64,000 nt of DNA, taken from positions 62,001 to 126,000 of the forward strand of contig CAWAHE010000015.1 of assembly GCA_963781775.1 (NCBI GenBank). Reading direction: 5' to 3'. Both the position numbers and the translations under genes were made by a program. The stretch comes from CAVSRC01 sp963781775 (GTDB taxonomy: Bacteria; Pseudomonadota; Alphaproteobacteria; Rhizobiales; Kaistiaceae). This document shows, one piece after another, positions 49,843 to 58,260 of the stretch. Every line of letters starts with the position of its first letter. The first letter of the stretch is position 1. The notes beneath the pieces are model-generated. The model ran no database searches, was not told where the DNA came from, and saw only the letters and a list, made by a program, of their open reading frames with translations.

Positions 49843-50991
49843 ATGAAATCGAGTCACTTCGCTCTTGCCGCTGGCACTGCCGCTCTATGCGCCCTTGGCG
49901 CTCAGTCCGCGCTCGCCGACAGCCTTACAAAGGCACCCTACGGAACGCTGCCCGACGGCACCGCAGTCGAGCAGTACACCATGACGAACGCCAACGGCAT
50001 GAGCGTGAAGTTCATCACGCTTGGCGGCTGCATCACCGCCATAGACGCGCCCGACCGCACCGGCCACATGGCCAACGTCGTGCTCGGCTACAAGGATCTT
50101 GCCGGCTACAACTCGAATAGCACCTATTTCGGTGCAATCGTCGGCCGCTACGCCAACCGCATCGCCAAGGGCACTTTCACCCTGGATGGTGCGAGCTATC
50201 ACCTGCCGATCAACAACGGGGTGAACTCGCTGCATGGCGGCACCACCGGCTTCAATCTGCAGAATTGGACGGTCACGCCCGAAACCGTCAGCGACGGCGT
50301 TGCCGCCAAGCTCACCTATACGAGCCCCGACGGCCAGGATGGCTATCCGGGCACGATGCAGGTCGCCGTCACCTACAAGCTCGACGATTCGAACGCCCTT
50401 AGCATCCAGTATCAGGCGACCACCGACAAACCGACGGTCGTGAACCTCACCAGCCACGATTACTTCAATCTCCGTGGCGACGGTTCCGGTTCGGCGCTCG
50501 ATCAGCTCGTCCAGATCAACGCCAGCAGCTACACGCCCACCGACGCCACCCAGATTCCCACCGGCAAGATCGAACCGGTGGCCGGCACGCCGATGGACTT
50601 CGGCAATCTCACCGCGATCAATTCGCGCATCACGGACAACTTCCAGCAGTTGATCCTCGCGCACGGCTACGATCACAACTGGGTTCTGAACAAGTCAAAG
50701 CCCGGCGAGATGAGCTTTGCCGCCAAGGCATATGATCCCATGACCGGCCGCATCATGATGGTCGACACGACCGAGCCCGGGGTCCAGTTCTATACCGGTA
50801 ACTATCTCGACGGCACGGTCATCGGTTCCTCGGGCACGGTTTACCGCCAGGGTGCCGGGTACACGTTCGAGACCCAGCATTACCCGGACTCGCCGAACCA
50901 TCCGAACTTCCCGTCAACCGAGCTGAAGCCCGGCCAGACGTTCGCGTCCACGACGGTCTTCCACTTCTCGACCGACGGAAAGCTGAGCTAA
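49843..50991 (+). CDS. Periplasmic aldose 1-epimerase
   Basis: 382 residues from ATG 49843 behind GAGGAGG. A Sec signal peptide (MKSSHFALAAGTAALCALGA, cleavage near ALA-D at 26) makes this an exported galactose mutarotase, unlike cytosolic GalM. Catalytic residues are recognisable: His pair context NNGVNSLHGGTTGFNLQNW near 123-141, general-acid His in NLTSHDYFNLRG near 204, and base Glu in GYTFETQHYPDSPNHPNF near 350. It interconverts alpha and beta anomers of hexoses in the periplasm before uptake. No sugar transporter is adjacent. Length is slightly above cytosolic forms because of the leader. Confidence 0.93.
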   Translation: MKSSHFALAAGTAALCALGAQSALADSLTKAPYGTLPDGTAVEQYTMTNANGMSVKFITLGGCITAIDAPDRTGHMANVVLGYKDLAGYNSNSTYFGAIVGRYANRIAKGTFTLDGASYHLPINNGVNSLHGGTTGFNLQNWTVTPETVSDGVAAKLTYTSPDGQDGYPGTMQVAVTYKLDDSNALSIQYQATTDKPTVVNLTSHDYFNLRGDGSGSALDQLVQINASSYTPTDATQIPTGKIEPVAGTPMDFGNLTAINSRITDNFQQLILAHGYDHNWVLNKSKPGEMSFAAKAYDPMTGRIMMVDTTEPGVQFYTGNYLDGTVIGSSGTVYRQGAGYTFETQHYPDSPNHPNFPSTELKPGQTFASTTVFHFSTDGKLS

Positions 50992-51000
50992 TCACCGATG

Positions 51001-51032
51001 CCTCGCCGCCGGCGTTGGCGCCGGCGGCGAGG
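51001..51032. terminator. GC-rich hairpin between convergent genes
   Basis: A 14-bp perfect inverted repeat (CCTCGCCGCCGGCG and its complement) around a TTGG loop lies 9 nt after the epimerase stop and 9 nt from the stop of the convergent ABC permease. No T-run follows on either strand, so it is a bidirectional stall/stability hairpin rather than a textbook terminator. Confidence 0.6.
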
Positions 51033-51041
51033 GATGCTCCC

Positions 51042-51860
51042 TCAGCCGCCGCCGCTCTGGTAGCGCCGCACGCTCCACGTCCAGTGCGCCATCGCCAGCA
51101 ACACGCAGACCGGCCCGGCGACCAGTGCCAGCGCGCCGCCCGCCGCGCCGAGCAGCGGGACGGGCCTCCCGAGCAGGAACGCCACCGGCACGAAGCTGAT
51201 GAACCCGAGCGGCACGATCGTGAACAGGACCCACTGGATGCCGGCCGGAAAGATGGTCAGCGGATAGCGCGTTAGCTCGAAGAGGCCGAAGAAGATCGAA
51301 TAGAGGTAGCGCGAGCGCACCAGCACGAAGGCGCAGGCGCCAATGATCGTCATCAGCGCCGCCACCACCATCGTCGCGCTGATGATGGCCGCCACGACGT
51401 AGAGCACCAGACCCGCACTCCAGGCCACGTGAACCTCGGTCAGCGACCACACCATCAGCGGGATCGCCAGCGCGATGTGGCCGGCATAGTCGACGTTGAG
51501 CCGGCTGAAGACGAGGTAGGCCCATGGGCTGAACGGCTTGACCATGAGCACGTCGAACTGGCCGCGATGAATGTAGTCTTCCAGTTCGCGCATCTGCACG
51601 AAGCTGAAAGCGGCGCCGAACGAATAGACGAGAAGCTGAAAGCTGAGCAGCAGCGCGAGTTCCGGCCACGTCCAGCCGCCGAGCGTGCCGAACCTGTCGA
51701 GCAGAATCCAGATCGCCGCATAGCCCGCGCCGTAGTTGACAACCTGCGCCACGCGGTCGAGCAGCCACGCGCCGCGATATTCCAGCTCCGTCTTGATGAA
51801 CAGCTTCACCAGGAACGGCAGGACGACGAGCGTGTCGGGGAGGCGGCGCATCGTTGTCAT
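51042..51860 (-). CDS. ABC-2 type exporter permease (second)
   Basis: 272 residues from ATG 51860, overlapping the upstream permease stop (ATGA). Six hydrophobic helices with the ABC-2 family plan: LVKLFIKTELEYRGAW near residue 18, YGAGYAAIWILLDRFG near 43, LVYSFGAAFSFVQMRELEDY near 76, and C-terminal VLFTIVPLGFISFVPVAF near 215. The segment HRGQFDVLMVKPFSPWAY resembles the coupling region of the paired permease. With the preceding permease and ATPase it makes a heteromeric ABC exporter (one ATPase, two permeases). The substrate is unknown. Confidence 0.88.
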   Translation of the reverse strand: MTTMRRLPDTLVVLPFLVKLFIKTELEYRGAWLLDRVAQVVNYGAGYAAIWILLDRFGTLGGWTWPELALLLSFQLLVYSFGAAFSFVQMRELEDYIHRGQFDVLMVKPFSPWAYLVFSRLNVDYAGHIALAIPLMVWSLTEVHVAWSAGLVLYVVAAIISATMVVAALMTIIGACAFVLVRSRYLYSIFFGLFELTRYPLTIFPAGIQWVLFTIVPLGFISFVPVAFLLGRPVPLLGAAGGALALVAGPVCVLLAMAHWTWSVRRYQSGGG

Positions 51861-52645
51861 CCGCCCTGCACGACGAGCCGGCGCGCCGCCCGCGCCCACA
51901 GCCAGGCAACCGCGCCGGTGAGCACGCAGGCCCAGCCGACGCCGACGGCGAGCGTCGTCCATGTCGCGCTGATGTCGAGTTTCCCCAGATAGACCGCCGT
52001 CGGGTAGTAGCCGACATAGGCGAACGGCAGGTCGCCAATGATCCGGCCGATCGCCGGCGGGAAGAACCACAGCGGAATGAACGTCCCCGACAGGATGGAG
52101 AGGATGCCGCCCAGCATCCAGTCGATCGAGAACGCGGTCATCAGCCAGAAGGCGAGCAGCCCCGCCGCGCAGGAGAGAAGGAACAGGATCACGAAGGAGA
52201 GCAGCCAGAAGGCGATGAACATCGCGCCGTGGAAAGGGCTCGCCGGCGGCAGCATGCCGTAGATCGCGGCGATGATCGCCACGCTCGGCGCCACGACGGT
52301 CGCCAGGCGGAAGGCGAGGTTGCCGCATTCGGTGGCGAACAGGTAGAGCGGGTAGCGCAGCGGCTTGAGCAGATAGACCGCGACGTCGCCGGTGCGGATG
52401 CTGCGGTCGATCGCGTTGATCAGATCGTGATGCGGCCAGGCCGCGGTCACCGTCCCGGCGACCAGCGCATAGGTCACCATGTCGGCCAGCGTGATGCCGG
52501 CGACCGCGTGCGTCCCGCCATAGACCGAGAGCCAGATCGAGATCTTGGCGAAGATGTACATCAGCTGGCCGAAGAGCCCCGCCCAGACCTGGCTGCGGTA
52601 GGCGAATTGCGTCTGGAAGGCGGTGCGCGTGAAGGCGGCGTACAT
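51857..52645 (-). CDS. ABC-2 type exporter permease (first)
   Basis: 262 residues, beginning one base after the ATPase stop. Six-helix ABC-2 membrane protein: FQTQFAYRSQVWAGLFGQLM near 10, IDRSIRTGDVAVYLLKPLRY near 80 (the same coupling-type motif as in the sister permease), WLLSFVILFLLSCAAGLLAF near 146, and FIPLWFFPPAIGRIIGDLPF near 188. The pair of dissimilar permeases sharing the R-x-G-x-x-D-V-x-x-x-K-P motif is typical of a family of ABC-2 exporters common in proteobacteria and cyanobacteria. Substrate not inferable. Confidence 0.9.
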   Translation of the reverse strand: MYAAFTRTAFQTQFAYRSQVWAGLFGQLMYIFAKISIWLSVYGGTHAVAGITLADMVTYALVAGTVTAAWPHHDLINAIDRSIRTGDVAVYLLKPLRYPLYLFATECGNLAFRLATVVAPSVAIIAAIYGMLPPASPFHGAMFIAFWLLSFVILFLLSCAAGLLAFWLMTAFSIDWMLGGILSILSGTFIPLWFFPPAIGRIIGDLPFAYVGYYPTAVYLGKLDISATWTTLAVGVGWACVLTGAVAWLWARAARRLVVQGG

Positions 52646-52646
52646 C

Positions 52647-53651
52647 TCAGCCGCGCCCGGCGGCGGAGGCCGCGCGTCCGGCGTAGAAGGTGCGGATCAC
52701 CTCCTCGATCGATGGCTCCTCGATCGCAGCGTCGGTGATGCCGCGCCCCGCGCCGACCTCGGCCAGCACGTCCATCAGCGACACTGTCTCGTTCTCGATC
52801 AGGTAGTGCTTCACCGGCCCTTCGTCGGCGGTCAGCCGTGCTGTGGCGAGCGTCACCGGCCCCGGGTCGTCGGCGAATTCCAGCTTGAGCCGACGGCGGG
52901 CGCCGAGCGTCCCGCGAAGCCGGCCGAGTTCTCCGTCGTAGAGCAGCTTGCCCTCGTCGACCATGATCAGCCGCGGGCAGATCTGCTCGATGTCCTGCAG
53001 GTCGTGCGTGGTGAGGATCAGCGTCACCGCGCGCTCGCGGTTGATCCCGCGCAGGAAGCGGCGCACCGCGTCCTTGGCGATCACGTCGAGGCCGATCGTC
53101 GGCTCGTCGAGAAACAGGATCTTCGGGTCGTGCAGCAGCGCCATCACCATCTCGCAGCGCATGCGCTGTCCGAGGCTGAGCTGGCGCACGGCGCGATCGA
53201 GAAAGGGCGTCAGCGCCAGCATCTCGGCGAAATAGGCGAGGTTGTCGCGATAGCGCTCCGCCGGAATGCGATAGATGCGCCGGTTGAGCTCGAACGAGTC
53301 GATCACCGGCAGATCCCACCAGAGCTGGCTGCGCTGGCCGAAGACGACGCCGATCTCCGCTGCGTTCTGCATGCGCTGGCTGTGCGGCGTGCGGCCGAGC
53401 ACTTCGACGCTGCCGCCGGTCGGCACGAGGATGCCGGCGAGCATCTTGATCATGGTCGATTTGCCGGCGCCGTTGGGGCCGAGATAGCCGACCGATTCGC
53501 CGCGCTGGATGGCGAAGGAGATGCCGTCGACCGCGTTCACCTCGGTGTATTCACTGGTGAACAGTGTGCGCAGCGCGCCCAGCATGCCGGGAAACCGCCG
53601 GTGTTGCCGAAAACGCTTGGAAACGTCCCTGGCTTCGATAATCGGCGACAC
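52647..53651 (-). CDS. ABC exporter ATP-binding protein
   Basis: 334 residues. Nucleotide-binding domain with Walker A GYLGPNGAGKSTMIKML at about 55-71, Q-loop GVVFGQRSQLWWDLPV near 100, signature RQLSLGQRMRCEMVMAL near 156, Walker B KILFLDEPTIGLDVIAK near 176 and switch His in ILTTHDLQDIEQI near 211. A 90-residue C-terminal extension after the core is characteristic of ABC-2 exporter ATPases of the drug/polysaccharide type. First gene of the three-gene exporter operon, all minus strand, with one-nucleotide and ATGA junctions. Confidence 0.93.
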   Translation of the reverse strand: MSPIIEARDVSKRFRQHRRFPGMLGALRTLFTSEYTEVNAVDGISFAIQRGESVGYLGPNGAGKSTMIKMLAGILVPTGGSVEVLGRTPHSQRMQNAAEIGVVFGQRSQLWWDLPVIDSFELNRRIYRIPAERYRDNLAYFAEMLALTPFLDRAVRQLSLGQRMRCEMVMALLHDPKILFLDEPTIGLDVIAKDAVRRFLRGINRERAVTLILTTHDLQDIEQICPRLIMVDEGKLLYDGELGRLRGTLGARRRLKLEFADDPGPVTLATARLTADEGPVKHYLIENETVSLMDVLAEVGAGRGITDAAIEEPSIEEVIRTFYAGRAASAAGRG

Positions 53652-53755
53652 GGGCGAGCGACCGCGACGGAGGAGCGGGAATGCGGCTAGGCCATAGCCC
53701 CGCCTTCGCCGGCAAACAACCCCGGCAGAAGTTCCGACCGGCTACACCCTCCCTC

Positions 53756-54235
53756 TCACATTCGCCAGCCCGGCAATTCGCTCGCCTGCCTCACCCAATC
53801 CGCGAACTGTGCTTTGTCGATCTCGTCATCCTCGTGGATGTCGAGATAGCGGACGTGCTCTTGCTTGGATTGACCGGGCGGGAGAGGGCGTAGCGATGCG
53901 CCTCGGAAGAAGGCGACCTTCACGAACCGCGTGAAGCAATGAAAATTGAGGAACCAGCCTTCGCCCGCGCCGCCGTAGAAAGGCGAATTCCATTTCACCG
54001 CCTTGCGCACGCCCGGGACGGCGCGCGTGATCAGCGCGTCGAGGCGGCGCCCGATGTCGCGCTTCCAGCCCGGCATGGCCGCGATATAGGCCTGCACCGG
54101 CGCGTCGCCGTCGGCCTTCGCGATCTGCGGGTTGCCGCCTGAAAGGAGCTTGGGCTTTGCAGCGGCCTTCTTCGCCGCAGGCTTCTTTGCGGTCGTCTTC
54201 GGTTTCCTGACCGTTTTCTTCGCCATCGCGTTCAT
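53756..54235 (-). CDS. DUF1801 (YdhG-like) protein with Lys/Ala-rich N-terminal tail
   Basis: 159 residues from ATG 54235 (54226 is an alternative ATG). The first 30 residues are a histone H1-like string of Lys and Ala (KKTVRKPKTTAKKPAAKKAA), probably disordered and possibly DNA- or RNA-associated. The remaining part is a DUF1801 domain: VQAYIAAMPGWKRDIGRRLD near 47, VPGVRKAVKWNSPFYGGAGE near 74, and FHCFTRFVKVAFFRGASLRP near 98. DUF1801 proteins are small cytosolic proteins of unknown activity. It sits alone between the ABC operon and a small membrane-protein gene. Confidence 0.88.
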   Translation of the reverse strand: MNAMAKKTVRKPKTTAKKPAAKKAAAKPKLLSGGNPQIAKADGDAPVQAYIAAMPGWKRDIGRRLDALITRAVPGVRKAVKWNSPFYGGAGEGWFLNFHCFTRFVKVAFFRGASLRPLPPGQSKQEHVRYLDIHEDDEIDKAQFADWVRQASELPGWRM

Positions 54236-54308
54236 CCACTGACGCTCGCGCCATGCACGTCTGTAAACATCGCTGGCGCTCTTTTGCCCATGGCTTCATA
54301 TTGCAGCG

Positions 54309-54494
54309 ATGGGCACGAACATGGCAATTCTGGTGGGAGCCGTGCTGATCGCAGCCACGATTGCCGTGACCAATCACTGGCAGATCGCGGCCTCGACCGG
54401 CAATTTCTGGAAGCTCAACAGGTGGACCGGCGAGGTGACCCTGTGCGGCCGGTTCGAACTCGGGCAACGGCAATCCACCGATTATCCAGTGTAA
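54309..54494 (+). CDS. Small membrane-anchored hypothetical protein
   Basis: 61 residues from ATG 54309. One N-terminal helix (MAILVGAVLIAATIAVTNHW, about residues 5-24) followed by FWKLNRWTGEVTLCGRFELG, a motif (aromatic-x-Leu-x-Arg-Trp-Thr-Gly-x-Val) seen in small alphaproteobacterial membrane-anchored proteins of unknown function. No good ribosome site is visible. The stop codon is followed by the oligopeptidase relic. Confidence 0.7.
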   Translation: MGTNMAILVGAVLIAATIAVTNHWQIAASTGNFWKLNRWTGEVTLCGRFELGQRQSTDYPV

Positions 54495-54512
54495 CTGACC
54501 GGCAACGCGTCC

Positions 54513-54592
54513 ACCTTGCCGACCACCTTCAGCGCGAACGCTGTGGCGAAGGCGGTTTCATGCAGCCGGTCGAAGCGTCCCGAAGCGCCGCC
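54513..54592 (-). pseudogene. 3' relic of a second oligopeptidase-B-type gene
   Basis: On the minus strand this stretch encodes GASGRFDRLHETAFATAFAL and KVVGK, identical at protein level to the C-terminus of the intact oligopeptidase gene at 55496, while about ten of 79 bases differ, nearly all at third codon positions. It is therefore the tail of a diverged paralogue rather than a recent copy. The rest of that gene is missing: upstream (higher coordinates) it gives way within about 12 nt to the repeat element at 54605. Confidence 0.75.
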
Positions 54593-54604
54593 ACACTCTC
54601 TATC

Positions 54605-54732
54605 CCTCTCCCGGAGGGGAGAGGGCCGGTTCTCTTCGGCGAGGCGAAGCCGAGCCTAGAGAAGCGGGGTGAGGGTGACCCCGATGAGGGAAGGCACCGG
54701 ACCGATGGCGCGAGCCGTGCCCGCTCCGTGAA
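54605..54732. repeat. Dispersed intergenic repeat, copy 1
   Basis: About 128 nt, roughly 93-95% identical in the same orientation to 55333-55456. It begins with a hairpin (CCTCTCCC / GGGAGAGG) and contains a second imperfect palindrome around 54632-54661. This is the look of the short GC-rich palindromic intergenic repeats common in alphaproteobacterial genomes; it also forces open frames that read FGEAKPSLEKRGEG and should not be called genes. Confidence 0.85.
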
Positions 54733-54744
54733 ATCGACCGCCGC

Positions 54745-55242
54745 TCAGCCTACGCGATACACATCGATCGTGATGGCTCCGGGCCGCGGTGCCAGGGAGG
54801 CGACGAAGATGCTCTCGCGCAGCCACGCATGAGGCCCGTCGGGCGCATCGAATCTCGGCGCGGTTCGGAAATAGTATTCCCCGGGATCGACCAGTGTACC
54901 GGCGCGCAGCCGGCTTGTGACATCCGCACCGGAAACGCGCATGCCGTCATTGCGGACGAAAATGAGCGTCCCGTCATCCGCCTGGACGGAATAGCTCGCC
55001 GATATCAGCGACGAGCCGTCCGCACGCAGCAGCGGCCAATCCGATCCACCGGAAAGGATCGTCCCCGACAGCCTTGGCCCGTGGACGATGCCGCCGATGA
55101 TGGGAATGTGCAGGCGCTCGCCGCCGAGGCCGGGGCCGGACGAGCGCGGCCGTTCGATGTCGGCCTCGATCGTGAAGACATACTCGAGCGACGGCGTCGT
55201 CGGTTTTGGCCGAGACGCTTCTCCCCGGTCCTCGACTTTCAT
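54745..55242 (-). CDS. DUF3237 family protein
   Basis: 165 residues from ATG 55242 with GAGGAGG upstream. The translation matches the compact beta-barrel family DUF3237: LEYVFTIEADIERPRSSGPG near residue 18, GGERLHIPIIGGIVHGPRLS near 39 with the glycine-rich turn, GGSDWPLLRADGSSLISASY near 63, TLIFVRNDGMRV near 90, and YYFRTAPRFDAPDG near 121. Cytosolic, function unknown, possibly small-molecule binding. It is enclosed by the two repeat copies (54605 and 55333), so it may be mobile as a block or may have been trapped between them by rearrangement. Confidence 0.88.
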   Translation of the reverse strand: MKVEDRGEASRPKPTTPSLEYVFTIEADIERPRSSGPGLGGERLHIPIIGGIVHGPRLSGTILSGGSDWPLLRADGSSLISASYSVQADDGTLIFVRNDGMRVSGADVTSRLRAGTLVDPGEYYFRTAPRFDAPDGPHAWLRESIFVASLAPRPGAITIDVYRVG

Positions 55243-55332
55243 GTCGATGCCTCCTCACGCTTTATTTGCCCGGTTTGCACTACCCCTCCTTACCGACCAC
55301 CGTCAGCGAAGTCAGCGGACCAACGCTCCACT

Positions 55333-55456
55333 CCTCTCCCGGAGGGAGAGGGCCGGTTCTCTTCGGCGAGGCGAAGCCGAGCCTAGAGAAGCGGGGTGAG
55401 GGCGACACCGATGAGGGAAGGCACTTCAGCGATGGCGCGGGCCGCGCCCGCGTGAA
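55333..55456. repeat. Dispersed intergenic repeat, copy 2
   Basis: Same orientation and near-identical to 54605-54732, with one base less in the first hairpin and a 4-nt gap near the end. It lies 40 nt beyond the stop codon of the intact oligopeptidase gene. Confidence 0.85.
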
Positions 55457-55495
55457 CGAGGCCTGAGTGCCATCTCGCCCTTTGCGGGCGCAAGC

Positions 55496-57631
55496 TCACC
55501 CCGCCTTGCCGACCACCTTGAGCGCGAAGGCCGTCGCGAAAGCCGTCTCGTGCAGCCGGTCGAAGCGTCCCGAGGCGCCGCCGTGGCCGGCGTCCATGTT
55601 GGTGCGCAGGATCAGGAGGTGGTCGTCGGTCTTGGTGGCGCGCAGCTTCGCCACCCATTTCGCCGGCTCCCAGTAGGTCACGCGCGGGTCGGACAGGCCG
55701 CCGAGCGCCAGGATCGCCGGGTAGTCCTGCGCGACGACGTTGTCATAGGGCGAGTAGGAGGCGATCAGCCGGTAGTCGGCTTCGCTGGTGATCGGGTTGC
55801 CCCATTCGGGCCATTCCGGCGGCGTCAGCGGCAGCGTGTCGTCGAGGATCGTGTTGAGCGTATCGACGAACGGCACCTCGGCGATCAGTCCGGCGAAGAG
55901 CTGTGGCGCCATGTTGGCGACCGCGCCGATCAAGAGGCCGCCGGCCGAACCGCCCCAGCCGACGATGCGGCCCCTGGCGGTGAAACGCTCCTGAATCAAA
56001 AACTCAGCCGCCGCGATGAAGTCGCTGAAAGTCTTCACCTTGTTCTCGCGTCGGCCGTCCGCGTACCAGCGATAGCCCTTGTCCTTGCCGCCGCGGATAT
56101 GGGCGATGGCATAGACGAAGCCGCGATCGACCAGCGACAGGCGGGTGGCGCTGAACGACGCCGGGATCGTCATGCCGTAGGCGCCATAACCGTAAAGCAG
56201 GCACGGCGCGCTGCCGTCGAGCTTGGTGTCCTTGCGGTAGAGCAGGGACACCGGCACCGTCTCACCGTCCGCGGCCGGCGCGAAGATGCGCCGCGTCACA
56301 TAGGCCGACGGATCGTGGCCGGACGGGATCTCGTCCTCCTTGCGCAGCGTGCGCGTGCGCGTCGCCATGTCGTAGTCGTAGACGCGGTTGGGCGTCGTCA
56401 TCGACGAATAGGAGAAGCGCAGCGTCGTCGTGTCGAACTCGAACCCGCCCGATGTGCCCAGTGCATACGCCTCCTCGTCGAAGGCGATCGCGTGCTCTGC
56501 GCCGGTGGCGAGATGGCGGATGACGATGCGCGGCAGGCTTGCTTCCCGCTCCAGCCGTACGAGGTAGTCCTTGTAGACCGTAAAGTTGAGGATCAGTCGG
56601 CCGGGAACGTGCGGCACCAGATCCGTCCAGTTGCCGCGCGCCGGGGCCCTGACCGGCGCCGTAACGATCTTGAAGTCCTCCGCGCCGTCGGCATTGGTCA
56701 GGATATAGAAGCGCTCGTCGCCGTGATCGAGGTGGTACTCCTGCCCCTTCTGCCGCCGCGCGATCAGCCGCGGCTTGTCGTCCGGATCGTCGGCGTCGAG
56801 CACGCGCGCTTCCGAGGTTTCGTGGTCGTGCGTCTCGATGATGATGAAGCGCCGCGACTGGCTGTCGCCGACGCCGATGAAGAAACCGGGATGGCGATCC
56901 TCGTAGACCACCACGTCCGCGGATTGCGCGGTGCCGACGACGTGGCGGAAAACCCGCGCCGGCCGGTGGTTGGCGTCCACCCACACGTAGAAGAACGTCT
57001 TGCCGTCATTGGCCCACACCGCGTGGCCCGTGGTGCCCTCGATGCGGTCGGCGAGGTCCGCGCCGGTTTCCATGTCGCGCACGTGGATGGTGAAATATTC
57101 CGCGCCCTTGTCATCCACCGAATAGGCCATCAACCGGTGGTCGTGGCTGTGGGCGAAGCCGCCGAGGCGGAAATAGGCCAGACCTTGCGCCAGGGCATTT
57201 CCGTCGATGATCACCCGCTCGTCGCTGCCGTTGCGCTTGCTCTGCACGACCATTGGGTGTTCAGCGCCGTGCAGGTAGCGGGTAGCGTACGACCACTGGC
57301 CATCCGGTGCCGGAACCGACGTGTCGTCCTCCTTGATCCGCCCCCGCATCTCCTTGAAAAGCGCCAGTCGCAGCCCCTCGACATCGGCCATCGCCGCCGT
57401 CGCATAGTCGTTCTCCGCCTCAAGATATCGGCGGATTTCCGCGGCCAATACGGCCGGCTCGCGCATCACCTCGCGCCAGTTGTCGGCGCGCAGCCACGCA
57501 TAGTCGTCGGTCCGCGAAATGCCGTGACGCATGTCCGTCACCGGCCGCTTTTCGGCGACCGGTGCTGTCACAGGCTTGCTGCGGCCGGCTCCCGCGCCGG
57601 TCGCCTCGGAATCACGTCCGGGATTTGTCAT
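55496..57631 (-). CDS. ptrB: Oligopeptidase B (prolyl oligopeptidase family S9A)
   Basis: 711 residues, normal for the family. Cytosolic serine peptidase cleaving short peptides after basic residues. An N-terminal beta-propeller (about 70-415) precedes the alpha/beta-hydrolase domain with the triad: Ser in IVGWGGSAGGLLIGA near 560, Asp in LALGGLSDPRVTYWEP near 645, His in NMDAGHGGASGRFDR near 681. The start region MRHGISRTDDYAWLRADNWR near 34 is family-typical. The 5' end overlaps msrB by 20 nt on the same strand. Its 3' end has a diverged relic copy 0.9 kb downstream. Confidence 0.94.
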   Translation of the reverse strand: MTNPGRDSEATGAGAGRSKPVTAPVAEKRPVTDMRHGISRTDDYAWLRADNWREVMREPAVLAAEIRRYLEAENDYATAAMADVEGLRLALFKEMRGRIKEDDTSVPAPDGQWSYATRYLHGAEHPMVVQSKRNGSDERVIIDGNALAQGLAYFRLGGFAHSHDHRLMAYSVDDKGAEYFTIHVRDMETGADLADRIEGTTGHAVWANDGKTFFYVWVDANHRPARVFRHVVGTAQSADVVVYEDRHPGFFIGVGDSQSRRFIIIETHDHETSEARVLDADDPDDKPRLIARRQKGQEYHLDHGDERFYILTNADGAEDFKIVTAPVRAPARGNWTDLVPHVPGRLILNFTVYKDYLVRLEREASLPRIVIRHLATGAEHAIAFDEEAYALGTSGGFEFDTTTLRFSYSSMTTPNRVYDYDMATRTRTLRKEDEIPSGHDPSAYVTRRIFAPAADGETVPVSLLYRKDTKLDGSAPCLLYGYGAYGMTIPASFSATRLSLVDRGFVYAIAHIRGGKDKGYRWYADGRRENKVKTFSDFIAAAEFLIQERFTARGRIVGWGGSAGGLLIGAVANMAPQLFAGLIAEVPFVDTLNTILDDTLPLTPPEWPEWGNPITSEADYRLIASYSPYDNVVAQDYPAILALGGLSDPRVTYWEPAKWVAKLRATKTDDHLLILRTNMDAGHGGASGRFDRLHETAFATAFALKVVGKAG

Positions 57632-58037
57632 CGGTTTCCAGCTTCAATGCCGCGCCATTCATGCAGTAGCGCAGGCCAGTCGGTTGCGGCCCGTCCTCGA
57701 AGACGTGACCGAGATGCGATTCGCAGGTCGCACAGCGCACTTCGGTGCGCACCATGCCGTGCGAACTGTCGGTGATCTCCTCGACCGCGCCGCCTTCGAC
57801 CGGTTGATAGAAACTCGGCCAGCCGGTGCCCGAATCGAACTTCGCCTCCGAGCGGAACAGCGGCACGCCACAGGCAACGCATCGGTAGAGTCCGGCACGG
57901 TGATCATTCCAGTACGGGCCGGTGAACGGCCGTTCGGTCCCGGCCATCCGGGTGACCGTAAATTGCTCCGGGGTGAGCTGGTCGCGCCACTCCTGGTCCG
58001 TTTTCACAACTTTTGCGTGTTCCGAAGTCGACGTCAT
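57612..58037 (-). CDS. msrB: Peptide-methionine (R)-S-oxide reductase
   Basis: 141 residues from ATG 58037 (GGAGCG upstream); a longer in-frame extension to 58220 has no family similarity. Reduces methionine-R-sulfoxide in proteins. Both zinc CxxC pairs are present (YRCVACGVPLF near 52, VRCATCESHLGHVFEDGP near 100), with the intermediate GTGWPSFYQP near 69 and the catalytic Cys in LRYCMNGAAL near 126. Overlaps the oligopeptidase start, so the two are co-translated. Divergent from the antiporter operon with a 223-nt gap. Confidence 0.95.
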   Translation of the reverse strand: MTSTSEHAKVVKTDQEWRDQLTPEQFTVTRMAGTERPFTGPYWNDHRAGLYRCVACGVPLFRSEAKFDSGTGWPSFYQPVEGGAVEEITDSSHGMVRTEVRCATCESHLGHVFEDGPQPTGLRYCMNGAALKLETDDKSRT

Positions 58038-58260
58038 GAGCGACGCTCCGCTTGAAAGGTTGGGGAAAAGAGGGTGCTGGCGGCCGATTTGCCGCCGCTG
58101 TCCCTCAAAATGGTGTTTCCCGGCCCCTATCTCAACGACAATTCGCCGTGAGGGCAAGGTGAGCGCGGCAAACCTTGGGCTCGCCGGCCGGGATTGATAG
58201 GGATCGGGGGATAGGGTCAATTATGCGCCGTCGAATCCGCGCCACCGGGGGAGCAACGGC

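Noticed and set aside
54284..54832. Open frame through the first repeat copy (FGEAKPSLEKRGEG)
   Set aside because: This text is the translation of the intergenic repeat, which occurs again at 55333; it is not a protein.
55550..57775. 741-codon plus-strand open frame opposite oligopeptidase B
   Set aside because: It mirrors the third-position GC bias of the real gene and has no start signal or motifs.
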